A DNA stretch of 64,000 nt, from NCBI GenBank assembly GCA_037074765.1, contig JBAMDO010000113.1:62001-126000 (forward strand), given 5' to 3'. The notes under the pieces are model-generated. The model was not told the DNA's origin. It was given only the letters and a program-made list of their open reading frames with translations, and searched no databases. This document shows, one piece after another, positions 29,770 through 42,585 of this stretch. A program made the position numbers and the translations under genes. The number at the start of each line of letters is the position of its first letter. The stretch's first letter is position 1. Source of the DNA: Mansonella perstans. Lineage: Eukaryota; Nematoda; Chromadorea; Rhabditida; Onchocercidae.

Positions 29770-32700
29770 CCAACAGCAACAACAACAACAACAACAGCAT
29801 CATCAGTCTCAAGCAACTGCTTCTAATCAACATTTGAAGAGATCTGCTAATAGTAGCTGTGCGACAAGTGCGACAAATTCATTACCATCGTTACTACGAA
29901 TGGATGAATCTGCGAGTGTAATTGGCACCAATGGTAATAGTGGTGCTGGTACCGCGCAACATGAAGCAGGAACTACAACAGCAACAACTATAACAGCAAT
30001 AACTACAACGGCAACAACTACAATAGCAACAACTACAACAGCAGCAACTACAATAACAACAACAACAACAGCAACAAAGCCATCAATAACAACAGGAGGA
30101 AAAAATAATGATAATAATACATCATTACGTAAAGCTATTATCATTGGTAAAGAACAACAACAAAATGCAAATAAAAAAAACAATTAAGTGGGAAAGAAAT
30201 TGAGGAACTTGCGATTGGCCTAAGAAAATTAAATTTATCAGCGGAGAATGCTCTTGTGGAACAATTTATTAAAAGTAAGAATTTCTTTGGTTACTTCTCA
30301 TCCCATTATTTATCACTTAAATTTAACAGTCATTTAATGCATGAATAAAATAGTTTCAGTTTTTACATCTAAGTTTACTGCTTAATATAATTTTCTAATA
30401 TTAATGATTTAATCGCAAAATTGCCGAAATAATTTGAATTTTAATGGTACTAAAATTTTCATTTGATGCATAAATTTGCGTTCATCGAAACGTTCTATTC
30501 AATTTCATTATTTTTATTTTGTCAAAATAAATTTGATGAAATATTTTCAATTTTTGCATTAATAACAAGTTTAATATATTTTTACGCATATTAATTTATT
30601 TTATTATTTTCATTTTGCAAATATTGAATTTAATTTTGTTCAAGTACGATCACTGTTGGTGGGAATAAATTACATTTGTATTTTTTGATAAGAAGAGATA
30701 CGTGAGTAACGTGTGACATGCATGACTTGTAAATAATGTGCATCATAATTGCATATGAATTAAACATACATTATATAGAAGGCATGCATGCGTAAAGAAC
30801 ACCATCATGTCATGATGATAATATGTGGATTTCATACATGTCATCGTGAGTTGACACTGGAAGTCATACATGTCGTGGAAGCCGTACACGTCATGTAAGT
30901 CATATATGTTGTGGAAGTCATACATGTTGTCATGATGATAGCATGATGCATTCATGTCATTGTTCACAAATAAGATTTGAAAGTTTTTTCCAATTAATTA
31001 ATATCTACTAATTTTTGTTTTTATTATTATTGTTGTGGATGATTATAACATTGGTAAATTTTCTTTGTTTCAAGGTAATTTTGAAAATGATGAAGTAGGA
31101 GGTGCGGTAGGACAGATGCTCGTACATTTCTCAATCGAAGATAATCGGCAAGCCGGTAAAGTTGTAGCACGTATCGCTGCACAACTCCTCAATGTTGATA
31201 CTGCAAGCGTTTTTCACCAGGTTAAGATTTAAATTTTAAATTTTAAAAATTATTTCCGAACCTTTTTTTTTATTCTGCTGACTTCATTTCATTCAATCAA
31301 GTTCCTGGACTACCGATTGATTCGAAGAGAAATATTAATAATGTGTTATAAAATTTATTTTCGGTAGAAAAAGATTTAAAATTCGAAATATCAAAAAAAA
31401 TTTTTTTCTTGAACAATGGAGAAATTTTGAATTTTGAAATGTTAAAATACAAGTTGTTTTCATTTGAAATTTTATTGATTTAAGTTATACTGTTTTAAAT
31501 TTTGAGTTGATTTTTGAATCATTTCATCCATGATACGACTGTATACACAAGAATGGATTATTTTTAACTTAAATTTGTAGCATCTGTTATTGTCTTTTGT
31601 AAGTTTTCTAGCACTCTTTTTGATTATGAAATTCAAATAAAATTTTTTTTTTTGAAATTAAACAATGAATCATTTTTTGCGTATTATAATTTTAATAATT
31701 TATATTTCATTTACTGTTAGCTTTTTAAATGATCCTTGTATTATATATTGATCAATAATTTTCCTATGTTTTATAATTTATCGAAATTATAATTTACTAA
31801 ATTATAATTCATTTATTATTAGTATTATTGGATTTTTACTTATCGCTGTTAAAATAATTTATAAAATTATTTTAGAAAACAAAACTTTCAGGGTGTTGTG
31901 GTTGCATTGATGCATTACTTTGAATGCAGGGATCGTTTACGTATCGATCATTTTCGGGTTTGGATTACTTTCCTCAATTTTGTTTCCGATTTGTATGCTA
32001 GTGTTGGTTACATTTACGAAGGTTTTTTTTTCTTCGTTTACTTAATATATTTAAGAGATACTTTAAATTTGTGTTAAGAAAACAAAATTTATCACAAATT
32101 ACTTGTTTTAACTTTTAACAAAAATAAAAGTAAATTAATGTAACAAATTTGCGAAGATATTTGTTCGTTTAGTCTGATTTAAATTTAATTTGAAATAATT
32201 GAAATAAATTCTCTCCCCTTTCCCCAATTTTGTTTTGAAAAAGAATTGGTTTGAAATGATTGAAATAAATTGTCATAAACTGAAAGATTCTAGTTTCTTC
32301 AAAAGTTGCACTTTTTTAATTCAATAGCTGACTAATTAATTGCATGCTGCTTTGTCAGTGTAATAATTCTTTTTCACTGATTTCTTTAATCTAAAACTTG
32401 TCAAACGATTTTGTTTTTTTGTTTTTTTCACAGAGAAATGAAACATTGAAAAAATTGTGAACTTAGATTTTTCTTAAAAAAAATCTTTTTGCAATTTAAG
32501 ACAGACGATTTGAAATGAAATGAAACTTTGGAAATAGAATTCAAAATTATACCATTTGGATTGGATAAAAAATTTTTTCTTTTGCAACATATATTTGGTC
32601 GTGTCATTCCTACATTTGTTTCAAATTACACTTTAAATTACGTAGAATTGAAAACTTGAAATTAATTTGAAAATTGATTTAAATCAAAATTGTTTCACTT

Positions 32701-33939
32701 ATATTCTTTGCAGGGGAACTTGTCGATCTTATTTTTCGTATTTTCGGCTACTTGCTCAAAGCGCCCGTTCTGGATACATTGAAAATTGAAGAAGTTATTA
32801 ATTTTTTTCCAAAAAAAATTTTACCATCTCTATTTAGCATAGCAAAATTTGAAATTTTATGAAATTCAAAATTTCAGTACATTTATCTAGAAGTTTATGA
32901 GCTATATTTACTTGACGTGGAACGAAATTCTTTGAAGGAAAAGTAAGAAAAGAAGTGACAAATTTAATTACTTGTGAAAATTTTACAAACTAAAAATCTC
33001 GTATTTCAACAGGACAATAAAACCGGAATTGCTTTCACTTGTTTTGTTCTCTTTTCAATACAAATTCAATTTTCAAACGATTAAAATAAATGAAAAAGCT
33101 GATGAAATTTAAGCAAAAACTTATCATGAAAAGCGGCTAATTTAAGTTTCAGACAGAAGTAAAAATGAAGTCAAACAAAATCGAAGAACAATTTTTTCTC
33201 TCAAATGTTTATTTAGATACTTTTGATTATGGAAAAAGGAGATTTAAGAGGGAATATTTAGTTTCAAATGGTTATTGTTAGGCAAAAATAGTTCTGTGAA
33301 TGGATCTCTTTGTTACGATATCTGGAAAGAGGGAAATCGATTTTTTTTATTCACTTCGGGAATTTTAAAATAAATCATGAATAGAATGAACTAAAAAAAA
33401 AGAATATTACGCTTAGAATGAAATTAGAAAACTTAATTCAAGATTTCAAAACTCAAAAACTTGATTTATTAATTTCTCAAATTAATTCCTTTCTTTTTAT
33501 AGTTGGAAAGTTTGATTGGTTGTTTGCTCAGCGTTGGCTATGACCTCGAACGACAATGTCCAGAACAATTGGCAATTTAAGGGATCTCATCCGAGATGCT
33601 TTTATTGAGGTATTTTTTTTTTTTTTGTTTTTCCAATTTCATCGAATAATATTATCATGGGAATTAATAACTGAAATAATTCTAGGAATGATTAAGCTAA
33701 GTTATTTAATGATGCATTTGTTCGTTTTATAATTTCATGCTGGACGATAATTTACATAGGAGGTAAATTTTAATTAACATTCTTACTGTGCTAATAATTC
33801 TATTATATCCAAATTGCATGCATAGGTACAAGAACCTTGGGCACGTAAAATGATTCTTTTATTGATGGAATTGGGAGCAAGTGGATGGAAACTTCCATCT
33901 GAAGCAAATGAATATTACTTTCAACACACCAGTTCATAA
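25341..33939 (+). CDS. MIF4G-domain protein, CTIF/SLIP1-like, with frame breaks
   Basis: Likely translation factor: the C-terminal MIF4G domain resembles those of MIF4GD/SLIP1, CTIF and PAIP1, which bridge mRNA-bound proteins to eIF3/eIF4 components. Exons: 25341-25473, 27448-27546, 28426-28610, 29531-30274, 31075-31220, 31892-32021, 32714-32793, 33503-33609, 33826-33939; with one base added at two sites, about 579 residues. N-terminus: Thr run, then basic RPALQIYRPPGLRG. Middle: His/Gln-rich then Thr-rich low-complexity tracts (about 150-340). MIF4G domain from KEIEELAIGLRKLNL (about 365) through VGQMLVHFSIEDNRQAG and FRVWITFLNFVSDLY to LIRDAFIE, GASGWKLPSEANEYYF and the stop. Frame is lost by one base in the A run at 30172-30179 and at CAATTGG near 33567-33572; spacing to SLIP1 is restored exactly if one base is missing at the second. 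The exon-like 32878-32942 does not fit the frame and is left out. Confidence 0.85.
29590..30080 (+). repeat. Coding CAT/CAA and ACA trinucleotide tracts
   Basis: Within the fourth MIF4G-gene exon, imperfect CAT/CAA runs (29590-29801) encode alternating His and Gln blocks, including ten His then nine Gln in a row. An ACA/GCA/ATA run (about 29965-30077) encodes Thr/Ala/Ile. The reading frame stays open in more than one frame because of the repeat. Such tracts are often length-variable between individuals. Confidence 0.85.
30858..30929. repeat. 18-bp tandem repeat, four copies, intronic
   Basis: Units starting TGGAAG or TGTAAG occur at 30858, 30876, 30894 and 30912, exactly 18 bases apart. Each holds a near-palindromic CATACATGT-type core. 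Similar CATGATGATA and TCATGT words continue on both flanks (30790-30960), so the array is a young core in older repeat sequence. Confidence 0.8.
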
Positions 33940-35813
33940 ATGATCTATAAATCACAGATGTTTGGATCGCATCATCTTAATTTGGAAGCAGTGTTAATTG
34001 ACTCATGCAATATATTTTGTTTTCATCTTTATGAAGTGAGAAATTATAATTGTATTTTTATGAAAAATAAATAGTTACTTTGACAAGTGAAAATCATGAT
34101 TTTACTTCAATTCAAGTTATCAATGGCACAATGAAGTATAGGTCTTGCAGCTCAAATTATTGCTAATTTTACGTGCCTTATTATTATTATTATTGTGATT
34201 ATTACTTGTTTTGTAAATAATATGGCTAAATAAGTAACGTATCCGGGTTAAAGGAACAAATAATGAGAAACAACGGTAATAAAGTATAGAATTAAGTGGA
34301 TTACCAAAATTTAGGTTATTTTATTAGTTTCTTTATCATTCATTCTAATCCATAACTTGAATACGTTGCTATTGTATGAGTAAATATTGATAAAGGTATG
34401 CGATAAAAGCAGTTTAATCATGATATTATGCTAACATTGGAGCATATATGTGTATTTGTTAGCTAGTCATTTGATAATCGTTACTCTGTTGTATTTATAG
34501 TAGCAATTTTATTGCTTGCATAACACATAACACTTATCTTATTTGTTATCTAAAATTTCACCTAAACTTTTTTTTATTATTCATTTTTTTTTTTTTTTGT
34601 AATCTATTTTCTTTCGTTTTGATATGTATTTGACAACTAAACTGTATTTTTTTCCTAATTTTATTTGTCAAGGATGGCAATAATTCCTTGGCTTTATTGC
34701 CATAGTGCTTTTAAGTCCAAAAGTGCCATCCAAAAGCTGGCTGTGTTTAAATCTAACCTTAATTATATTCCTTGTGATTATTATCAAGCAAGAATTGAAA
34801 ACATTATTATTCAATTAAAAAAATATATGAAAGCAATTAAATATACAGATAAATATATATCCAAACTGTACATATATACTGATTTATGAAATTAAATGTA
34901 CTGATATAAGGAATTAAATATGCTGATATATGGAATCAAATATACACTGATATATGAAATTTAAATATACAGATTAAGTATATTGATATATGGAATTAAG
35001 TATATGGAACTTATATGCTGATGTATGTATATGAAAGTTATGGGATTAGAAATTTAAATTCAAATTATGAAAAAATTTAACTGTATGGATTATATTATAA
35101 TTATGGTGCTATTGAAATATTGCATCAGTGCTTTACTTGCTATTTATCATTATTTGTATTCTCCTTCATTTTCATTATTATCATTTGTGATATAAAAAAT
35201 TGATTAATTTTTGTCATTTCTTTCAAAACAAAAAATGAATTAACAAATCTTTACACTTTATATATTAATATAAAATATCTGACATCTCAAAAATTGAATC
35301 AAATAAGTCTGAGAAAATGAATTCGAATAAATCAATCAATCAATATGACTGTACAATCAAGTTCTATGCACAACTGATTTTTTTTTTTTTTGTTTGGTCA
35401 TTCCAAAAGTATTATTATTCGGTTTGGGTATTACTTATTGATAAGAAGGGAGATTATGATGATCAGGAAAAGAACTGGAAATCAATTGACAAATCCGGAA
35501 ATCTGCTACTAAGCATTTTAAATTTTCCGGTACACGTTGCAAAAGAGCTTTGTGCAACGAAATATAGCACTACAAAAATTCTTGTGTATAAGTGGTGATG
35601 TAGCTGGTGTTTTGTAAGGCTTGAATTAACCGGAAGATTCTGAGATTTAGGCGGGATGATTTAAAATTTGTTGAAATACTTTATTATATTTATTATCAGT
35701 TATTACTGAACTGCTAGTACCATTCAAAGTTGCTTACTTAGGGGTCATCGACGGTTTACTTTTTTCCTGATCACTGTGAATGGATTAATTGATTTGTTCG
35801 GCAGCTCTGGGAA
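33940..35813. other. Region between the MIF4G gene and the next exon
   Basis: An AATAAA at 34066-34071 fits as the MIF4G gene's poly(A) signal. From about 34800 to 35035 there is a degenerate repeat built on ATATACTGATATATGGAATT-like units of roughly 30 bases. Open frames 34665-34889 and 35317-35598 show no recognisable motif. Confidence 0.5.
34066..34071 (+). terminator. Poly(A) signal of the MIF4G gene
   Basis: AATAAA lies 127 bases after the stop codon, at a usual distance for nematode 3' ends. It was called from motif and position only. Confidence 0.5.
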
Positions 35814-37257
35814 ATGAACGACAGAACTATAAATCGTGGAAAACGGAAAGCATTTGATGTTGTTGAAGCTAATATGAAAAGTAAGTCGTAATATTCATGA
35901 TCTTAATAGTATTAAATAATTTCATTTGGATTTGCGTTGCTCTCAGTAAATATTACATTTCCGGTTTTGTTGTATTCTCTGTAATATAAATATTACCTTT
36001 CTGTGCTATATTCTTCGCGGTGCAAAAGTCGTTCCAGATTTTTATTACATTTTAATTGCACGATTTACATTTCTGGTGTTTCTCTGTGTTCTTGGCAAGG
36101 CTAATTAAATTCAAACGCACTAAGTAATCTATGCGTGTGATAGTAGAGGAAATTCCAGTAATAATAACCGTACTTCACTTCTTTCTCAGAAAATTTGCTC
36201 TGTCGGGATGATATTTTTGCACATCTGTGTAAAGTTGCTTAAATAAAAGATGAAATGAATATTGGACCACTAGTGGTCATAACCAGATCTTCCTGGAAGC
36301 GGATATCAGATCGAATAGCCATTTCCCGGTAAAATATAGTAGTTCTGGTGGTTATCAAATCTTCCTGGAAGCGGTTATCAGATCAGATAACCACTTTCTG
36401 GTTAAATATAGTAGTTGTGGTGGTTATCAGGTCGAATAGCCACTTTCCGGTTAAATGTAGTAGTTCTGGTGGTTATCAAATCTTCCTGGAAGCGGTTTCA
36501 GATCGAATAACACTTTCCGGTTAAATGTAGTAGTTTTGGTGGATATCAGATCTTCCTGGAAGCGTTATCAGATCGGATAGCCGCTTTCCGGTTAAATATA
36601 GTAGTTGTGGTGGTTATCAGATCGAATAGCCACTTTCCGGCTAAATGTGGTAGTTATTTAGTTCCCGCAAGCGATTGTATATGTTTAACCGAAGCCAGAA
36701 GATTCATATTTTGCAAAATTCTCATTATTCTTAAATTACAATTACGGTAATGTGTTTTGCAGCACTGCCATACAGTACTTGCATTATTATATTGCAGTTA
36801 TGCGCAATTGCGTGTTATAAAATCACACAATTTACCATAACTATAATTTAAGAATAATAACGAAAATTTGAAAATTATGAAAATGAAAATTATTAAAAAA
36901 TAGCTATGTAAGATGAGAAAACCATGAAATTAGTCAAATATTGAAATAACATGAAACTGTTTTACCTTTTAATCTTCCAATAAAAAGTTAAAAATAATTT
37001 TAAAAAAAGATTGTAAATGGTTTGGTTAACAGCAGCTATTAAGAGAGCAATAATATAAATGCATTATATAATAAAAAGCATTAAATTGCAAAATTCATGC
37101 AAAATTGTTTTGGCTAAAGAGTGTATTTTGATTTTCTAGAAAATTTACTTGTTTAAATGATATCGTTTATTCTTTTCCATTTCTATCACTTTCATTCATT
37201 TCATGTTCAGCCAAACATCGTATTGAACGGGAAATTAATGTGTTGTTGGCAGAATAG
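35814..37257 (+). CDS. Tiny two-exon gene or spastin leader exon
   Basis: Exon 35814-35880 starts with ATG, eleven bases after an acceptor-like TTCGGCAG, and ends at a strong GTAAGT donor; its peptide includes RTINRGKRKAFDVVEANMK. It can be read in two ways. Joined to 37211-37257 (acceptor TGTTCAG) it gives a 37-residue protein ending HRIEREINVLLAE, followed by AATAAA at 37321. Joined instead to 38069, just before the spastin ATG, it stays in frame and adds 23 residues to spastin. The poly(A) signal and clean stop favour a separate small gene, or the last exons of a longer one, upstream of spastin. No family is recognised and no membrane segment is seen; the peptide is charged and probably helical. 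Confidence 0.4.
36281..36656. repeat. Minisatellite with long and short units
   Basis: The word TAGTAGTT (or TGGTAGTT) recurs at 36337, 36409, 36458, 36528, 36599 and 36648, giving spacings of 72, 49, 70, 71 and 49 bases. Long units carry an extra CTTCCTGGAAGCGGTTATC block that short units lack. The array is richer in G and C than its surroundings and contains near-palindromes such as GGTTATCAGATCAGATAACC. It lies in the intron between the two exons of the tiny gene. Confidence 0.9.
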
Positions 37258-37320
37258 AAATGGTATAGAAATGTTTTAGAAGAAATTTCTAAAATTTCTA
37301 AATTAAATTAATTGAAATAT

Positions 37321-37326
37321 AATAAA
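37321..37326 (+). terminator. Poly(A) signal after the tiny gene
   Basis: AATAAA is 63 bases after the TAG at 37255-37257. It supports reading 37211-37257 as a terminal exon. Confidence 0.4.
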
Positions 37327-38073
37327 AGTTATTTATGTCATTTGTTGTTGTCGTGGAAAACGGTTGCTGCTTATTTGTCATCTATGTTGATAAGTACTTG
37401 CATTGATATCGATTATTTTCAATGCTAACTTCAACTATTTCATTCAAAATTGAGGAATGTTTACACAGATTATGGCTCGCCGAAAGAGCTTATAATCTGC
37501 AGTATCCAGTTTTATTGGTTACTCTTTTAGTGAATTGAATATTACTCGAATAGATAATGCTGAAAGGTTAGCTAGATATAAAAGTACTTGAAGAGAATAT
37601 CAATTTGAGTTCATAGCAAAGCTAGCAAATAATCCATCTCCTGTATCTATTGTATCAGCTGCACTGATACCCTCAACCATTTTGTTGGATATATTCTGAT
37701 AATAGATGATATGTAAAAGTAGCAAAGTTAGTGGTCCTGTCATACCAGGTGTATGGTTTTTTTTTTTTTTACTACAAAAGAGATGTGTTTGTGACATACT
37801 CTTCTAATGATTTGTCATTGTCATTAATCTAAAAACTCTGTTTTTCATGGTTCTTTTCCTTCCAATATTTTTGTCTTAAATGATTTCTGGAAACATTTTC
37901 TTGTTGAGAGTTGAATTTTTCGAGTAAAATATAAATGATTCATTTGAAAAAATACATACTTCGCTGTAATATTTTGCAAAAACTATTTGACAACTTTCTT
38001 TTTATGAAGTATCCATATTTGATTGACATAATGCTGTAGCATTTTTAAAATTCACGCAATTATTTTAGGGAAG

Positions 38074-41000
38074 ATGCTGCAGCCTCTGAAATTAGAAGAG
38101 CAAAATTACGAGACGTTCAATAAAGCATACCTTAAATCAAAACAACTCGTAACGGAAGGTGTTTCGATAGATGAAATATCAAGTAACACTGGTACGATTT
38201 TTTGCATATTATTTTATAATCCGTATTTATTTTCAGCTTTTATCAATTTACGAAAATGCAATTTTCTTTTTTTAAACTTTCATTACTGAGCGTTTTGTAA
38301 GGAAGAGTTCTATTAATCATTTTATGTGCAGATAAGAGATGAATAAGGCAGTTTCGAAAGCATTCACAGCACTTAGAAAACTAATAAACAATGTATTTTT
38401 CAACCGGAAAATAACAAGGCAGGATTCGAAATTTAATTCTACGTAATTTGCATAAATATGAAGTTGTTAACTGTACTGTACCGGAGTTGTTGAATTTTGT
38501 GAATTTTCTATTTTAACATTAGTACGACAATTCAGTCATAAAGAATGAGATAAATTCAAATTTAAATTTTTCAGACGAACAAAGGAAACGGATGGCAATG
38601 GAGAAATACCGTTTAGGTATCGAATATTTTGAAAAAGCTTTGAAAATATCACCAGAGAGAGTACATCCTGAGAAACGACGTGAAGTTGAGAAACATCGTG
38701 AAGCAATGAAACGAAATTTAGAAGCAACAAAGGGAAGACTCGGTGATCTGGGTAGGCTTAAATATTGTTATCATTTATAGCGCCTTATCCATTACTTATA
38801 ATTTTAAGCGATTTCATATAATTTTCTGTCTCAATTTTAGTGCAGGCGACTGGCATGTCCAGTGATCTGCACTAAAATACTTATAAATTAGCACTTAGTT
38901 TGTCATTAGTATTGAATGATTTCATATTCTTTTGTTATTTAAACAGTTCATTGCAATTAAAATTTAACCCACTTTTTGGAGTTACAAACTTTGACGTAAT
39001 AGTGCATCTGTTTGCTATAGATATGTGATTTGTTGCTAATTAATGATTTATTTTTTCCATTCAGAAAAAATGTTCTCATCGACAGGGAATCGAAATTTAC
39101 ATCGTAGGCCTGTTCAGCTTGTTCCGCCTTCAGTTAGCAAACGGCAAGCGGTCCAACTGTCTGGTAGGCGTATCAGTTCCGAAACGAATAACACCAGTCA
39201 TTTGGTGAATTCTTGTTTATATTTTGTGAATTAGCTTGGCAAGAATTTCTAGGGATTGATGACCTCTTCGATGAAAGAATTAGATTTTAATTGGGAAGAT
39301 GAGTCAGTACAATCTAATTTTATGAAAGACCTATAATAGTAGCGAGGAAGAAGTGGATAAAGAGCAAGTGATAAAACTGAATGTTACGCAAGTTATTTGG
39401 TAGTTAGATGAATATTGTTGTTGCATGTGGGATAGGTTTTTTAAAAAGCAAGAAAATGCTGGTTTATAAGATTGCCAAAAATTGCTCGTGATTTTAGAAG
39501 ATGGGAATCTTCTTTAAATGACTTCTGTGAATTTCACTTTTTTGTTGTAAAGAAACATCTTTTTTCTTTTATTATAATCTCATCATCCAGCAATTTGAAA
39601 TGCTTGAGTCAAAAAAGTTCATTTCATTCAAATCTTACTCTGCTTTTCAGAATGCCCGTACTCGGAGCAATCTCCTGAATGGTGTTGATGATAAATTTGG
39701 TGGGCCCTTACTGAATGAAATTTTGAATCAAGATGACGAGGTAAAGATGCGCGATATTGTGGGTGCCGAAACAGCTAAGCAAGCCCTGGAAGAAACAGTT
39801 ATTCTGCCAGCTCTTAATCCGTCCTTGTTTTCTGGTCTTCGTCGGCCTGCCCAGGGAATTTTGCTATTTGGTCCTCCAGGAAACGGCAAAACATTGCTGG
39901 TATATTTATTCTGATAGAGCTTTCAATTCCTTTTTTCTAAAGTTTAGAAATTATAAATATTCCATTACTGGTCAAAAATTTGAAAGTTAACATTAATGGC
40001 CACTGTATACGTTAATTGTTCACATTGTTATTATGTAGCTTATATTTAGAATTTCTGAAAGTCTTCGGTTTTGGTAAACTTTGAAATTTCAGGCTCGTGC
40101 TGTAGCTGCAGAATGCGGTTCAACGATGTTTCTCAATGTTTCGGCAGCTTCACTAACATCGAAATGGGTTGGTGATGCTGAAAAAATTGTGCGCGCTTTA
40201 TTTCAAATTGCTCGCAATGGGCAACCTACAATCATATTCATTGATGAAATTGATTCCATTTTGTGTGAACGCAATGAAAAAGAAACTGAGGTTTGTCCAC
40301 CAGATTTCACTGATAATTATTGTAAGTTTGATTTGCACCGGCTTGAATCCGGTGTTGGATCCAGAATGCGACACACGAAATTTCCGTTTTTAGATTCAGT
40401 GTCCACTTGACATTTTCAATTTTGAAATCACTAAAATTTCTTTTTAATTTTAGGTTTCAAGACGTATGAAAACGGAGTTTTTAATTCAAATGGATGGTAT
40501 ATTGTCGTCAAAAGACGATCGTTTACTAGTTATTGGTGCAACGAATCGTCCTGAGGAGCTTGATTCAGCCATTCTACGTAGATTTCCGAAACGGATTCTC
40601 ATCGATGTACCAAATGCAGCGGCACGTCTTAAACTGATCACGTTATTGCTCGAGAAAACACAAACTTCATTTAACCTAGATCTCGCACAAAGGCAGTAAG
40701 TTCCCGAATTAAATTTTAAGTAATCTGTCACTTCCATTAATGTAAACTATTTTCGCCTTCAGTTAACCCCTGCTTTTATGTACTAAGCAGTTTTTTATCG
40801 CGTTATTTTTGAAGACAATTTTTACCCTATTTTTGAAAATAACTTGTGCTTATTGTTCTTTTCACCTTCTTAACCGTGATCGATTGGTGAGGTAATATGG
40901 ATATTAGAAGTACATTTTAATGAAGCATTCGAAATTTTGTTATTTTTTTAAATAAGTAATACGTTCATTTTGGAATAAAATTGTCATAAATTTTAAGATA

Positions 41001-41451
41001 CAGTGGATAATAAGCAGGGTACAGGACAGCGAAGTAATCAAGAAAATTTGGCTAGTATTGAAATTTTGCTTATTTCCATCTTTAAAGAAAAAAGTTGTGT
41101 CAAGATTATAGAATTACTGCAGAGTTATCTTGATAAATATTAACCGGGAAGTCAAAGCTCCCAATTACTTTTTCTAAATTTCACGAATATCCCAAATCGA
41201 TTTCTAGAATTTTGGCTGAACGTACGCATGGATACTCCAATTCGGATTTGGTTGCACTTTGTCGTGAAGCAGCAATGGTACCAATTCGTGATCTACCACG
41301 TAAAGACATAAAAAATTTGGCTAGTACGGAAATCCGTCCAATAACACTGTGTGATTTTGAAGTTGCGATGAAAGCTATCAAACCTTCAACAGATAAGCAG
41401 ATGTTGCAGAAGTTACGAAAATATGCGACAACGGCGGGGCAGTCCGATTAA
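38074..41451 (+). CDS. SPAST: Spastin, microtubule-severing AAA ATPase
   Basis: Hexameric ATPase that pulls on tubulin tails and severs microtubules. CDS exons: 38074-38191, 38575-38751, 39065-39204, 39651-39899, 40093-40290, 40454-40695, 41208-41451, all in phase, 455 residues. An MIT domain fills about residues 1-90 (ending [20 protein letters not shown]), then a basic Ser/Arg linker that probably binds microtubules. The AAA core has Walker A GPPGNGKT (219-226), pore loop KWVGD (252-256), Walker [10 protein letters not shown] (Asp279-Glu280), sensor [11 protein letters not shown] and RRFPKR with the Arg fingers; a Vps4-type C-terminal helix ends the protein. There is no hydrophobic hairpin before the MIT domain, so it matches the short spastin form. 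An acceptor TATTTTAG ends six bases before the ATG, fitting trans-splicing or an upstream exon at 35814. The 3' end faces the CCA enzyme. Confidence 0.95.
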
Positions 41452-42585
41452 AATGACTCTTGTGTAAAAATATGTAGCTTACTGTTTTTTTTTCTCCTTA
41501 TTCTAAATTTTTTAAATTTTATGTTATCATACATAAAGTTTTTCCCATAGTGAAACAAGCATACCTATACAAACTATTAGCATACCGGTTTCTTACTTAT
41601 TCAGGTGTTTTTAAGTGAGATATTTGAAGAATTAGCAAACAGTTTTATTCGTTGAATTAGTCTTAGTTTTTGAATTAAAGCTTCTGCAATCTCGCTTCCG
41701 GCCAGCACAATGTAAGCTTCAGTAAATATGGAATGTTAATGTTGCAGCATGTAAAAAAGGAATGCAAAATTACAAAAATACTCTGTCACGCTTATATTAT
41801 TTTGTATAATTCTTTAAAGCAAAAAAATTTTTGGTGAATTTTACCAGAAAAAAACATGCTTTACTGTACTTGAATTCGAAAATCGCTGTGATCTATTCAT
41901 ATTGATATTTGATAATACTTGTAAAAAATTGATGTTGATGTATTGTTCACTATTCATTATATTTCTTTTTTTTACAATAAAAATTCTTTACTGAGATCAG
42001 TCACCATAATAAACTTATAGGAGGAATATCTGCAAAAGAAAAAGTAAAAAAAAACTATTCTAACTAAACCAACCACATCTCATATATAATTAATCTATAA
42101 TGGTCATAAACAAAATGTTTCGTTTACTTTTTCTGTTCCGACTCAGTGTTGATTTCTGTTGTATATTATCAGCTTACATTCATAAATTGCTTGATAATTT
42201 GAATTGAATTAAAAATATTGATCTTTATACCAATTTTTCTAAAAAACCTTTATTCATACAACTTGTCCTAAAAAATTAATCCTATCTTAGCTAATAAATG
42301 TTTATTTAGGTAGGAAATAAAAAGCATTAAAAGTTGAATATTTTTCTTTTAAAGCAAAGAAGAAATTTCCGACTTAAACGTTTTAATATGCTTAAGTCGA
42401 AATAAATTCATTCTGAGAACAAACAAACGACGCAAACATTTTTATTGAAAAAATGCTGCAGGAGGAATATTCTCATATTTCTTTCTATCTTTCAAATACA
42501 GTGGAGTCAGTTGTTCGTTTGAATTTTGAACGGTTTTTCTCATCACTCTATTCAGTGTCATTGAAAATGGTTTAATGACTCTTCT
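41452..42585. other. Shared 3' region of two convergent genes
   Basis: Spastin ends at 41451 and the CCA enzyme, on the other strand, at 42586. A candidate AATAAA for spastin is at 41976-41981; TTTATT near 42440 could be the opposing signal. Apart from the decayed tandem copy at its right edge, nothing else was seen. Confidence 0.5.

Noticed and set aside
29592..30183. Long - strand open frames rich in Asp/Val
   Set aside because: They are antisense shadows of the His/Gln and Thr repeat tracts of the MIF4G gene.
32878..32942. Exon-like stretch (YIYLEVYELYLLD) between two MIF4G exons
   Set aside because: It ends in phase 2 while the next exon needs phase 0, and SLIP1-type proteins align without it; the flanking exons join directly in phase.
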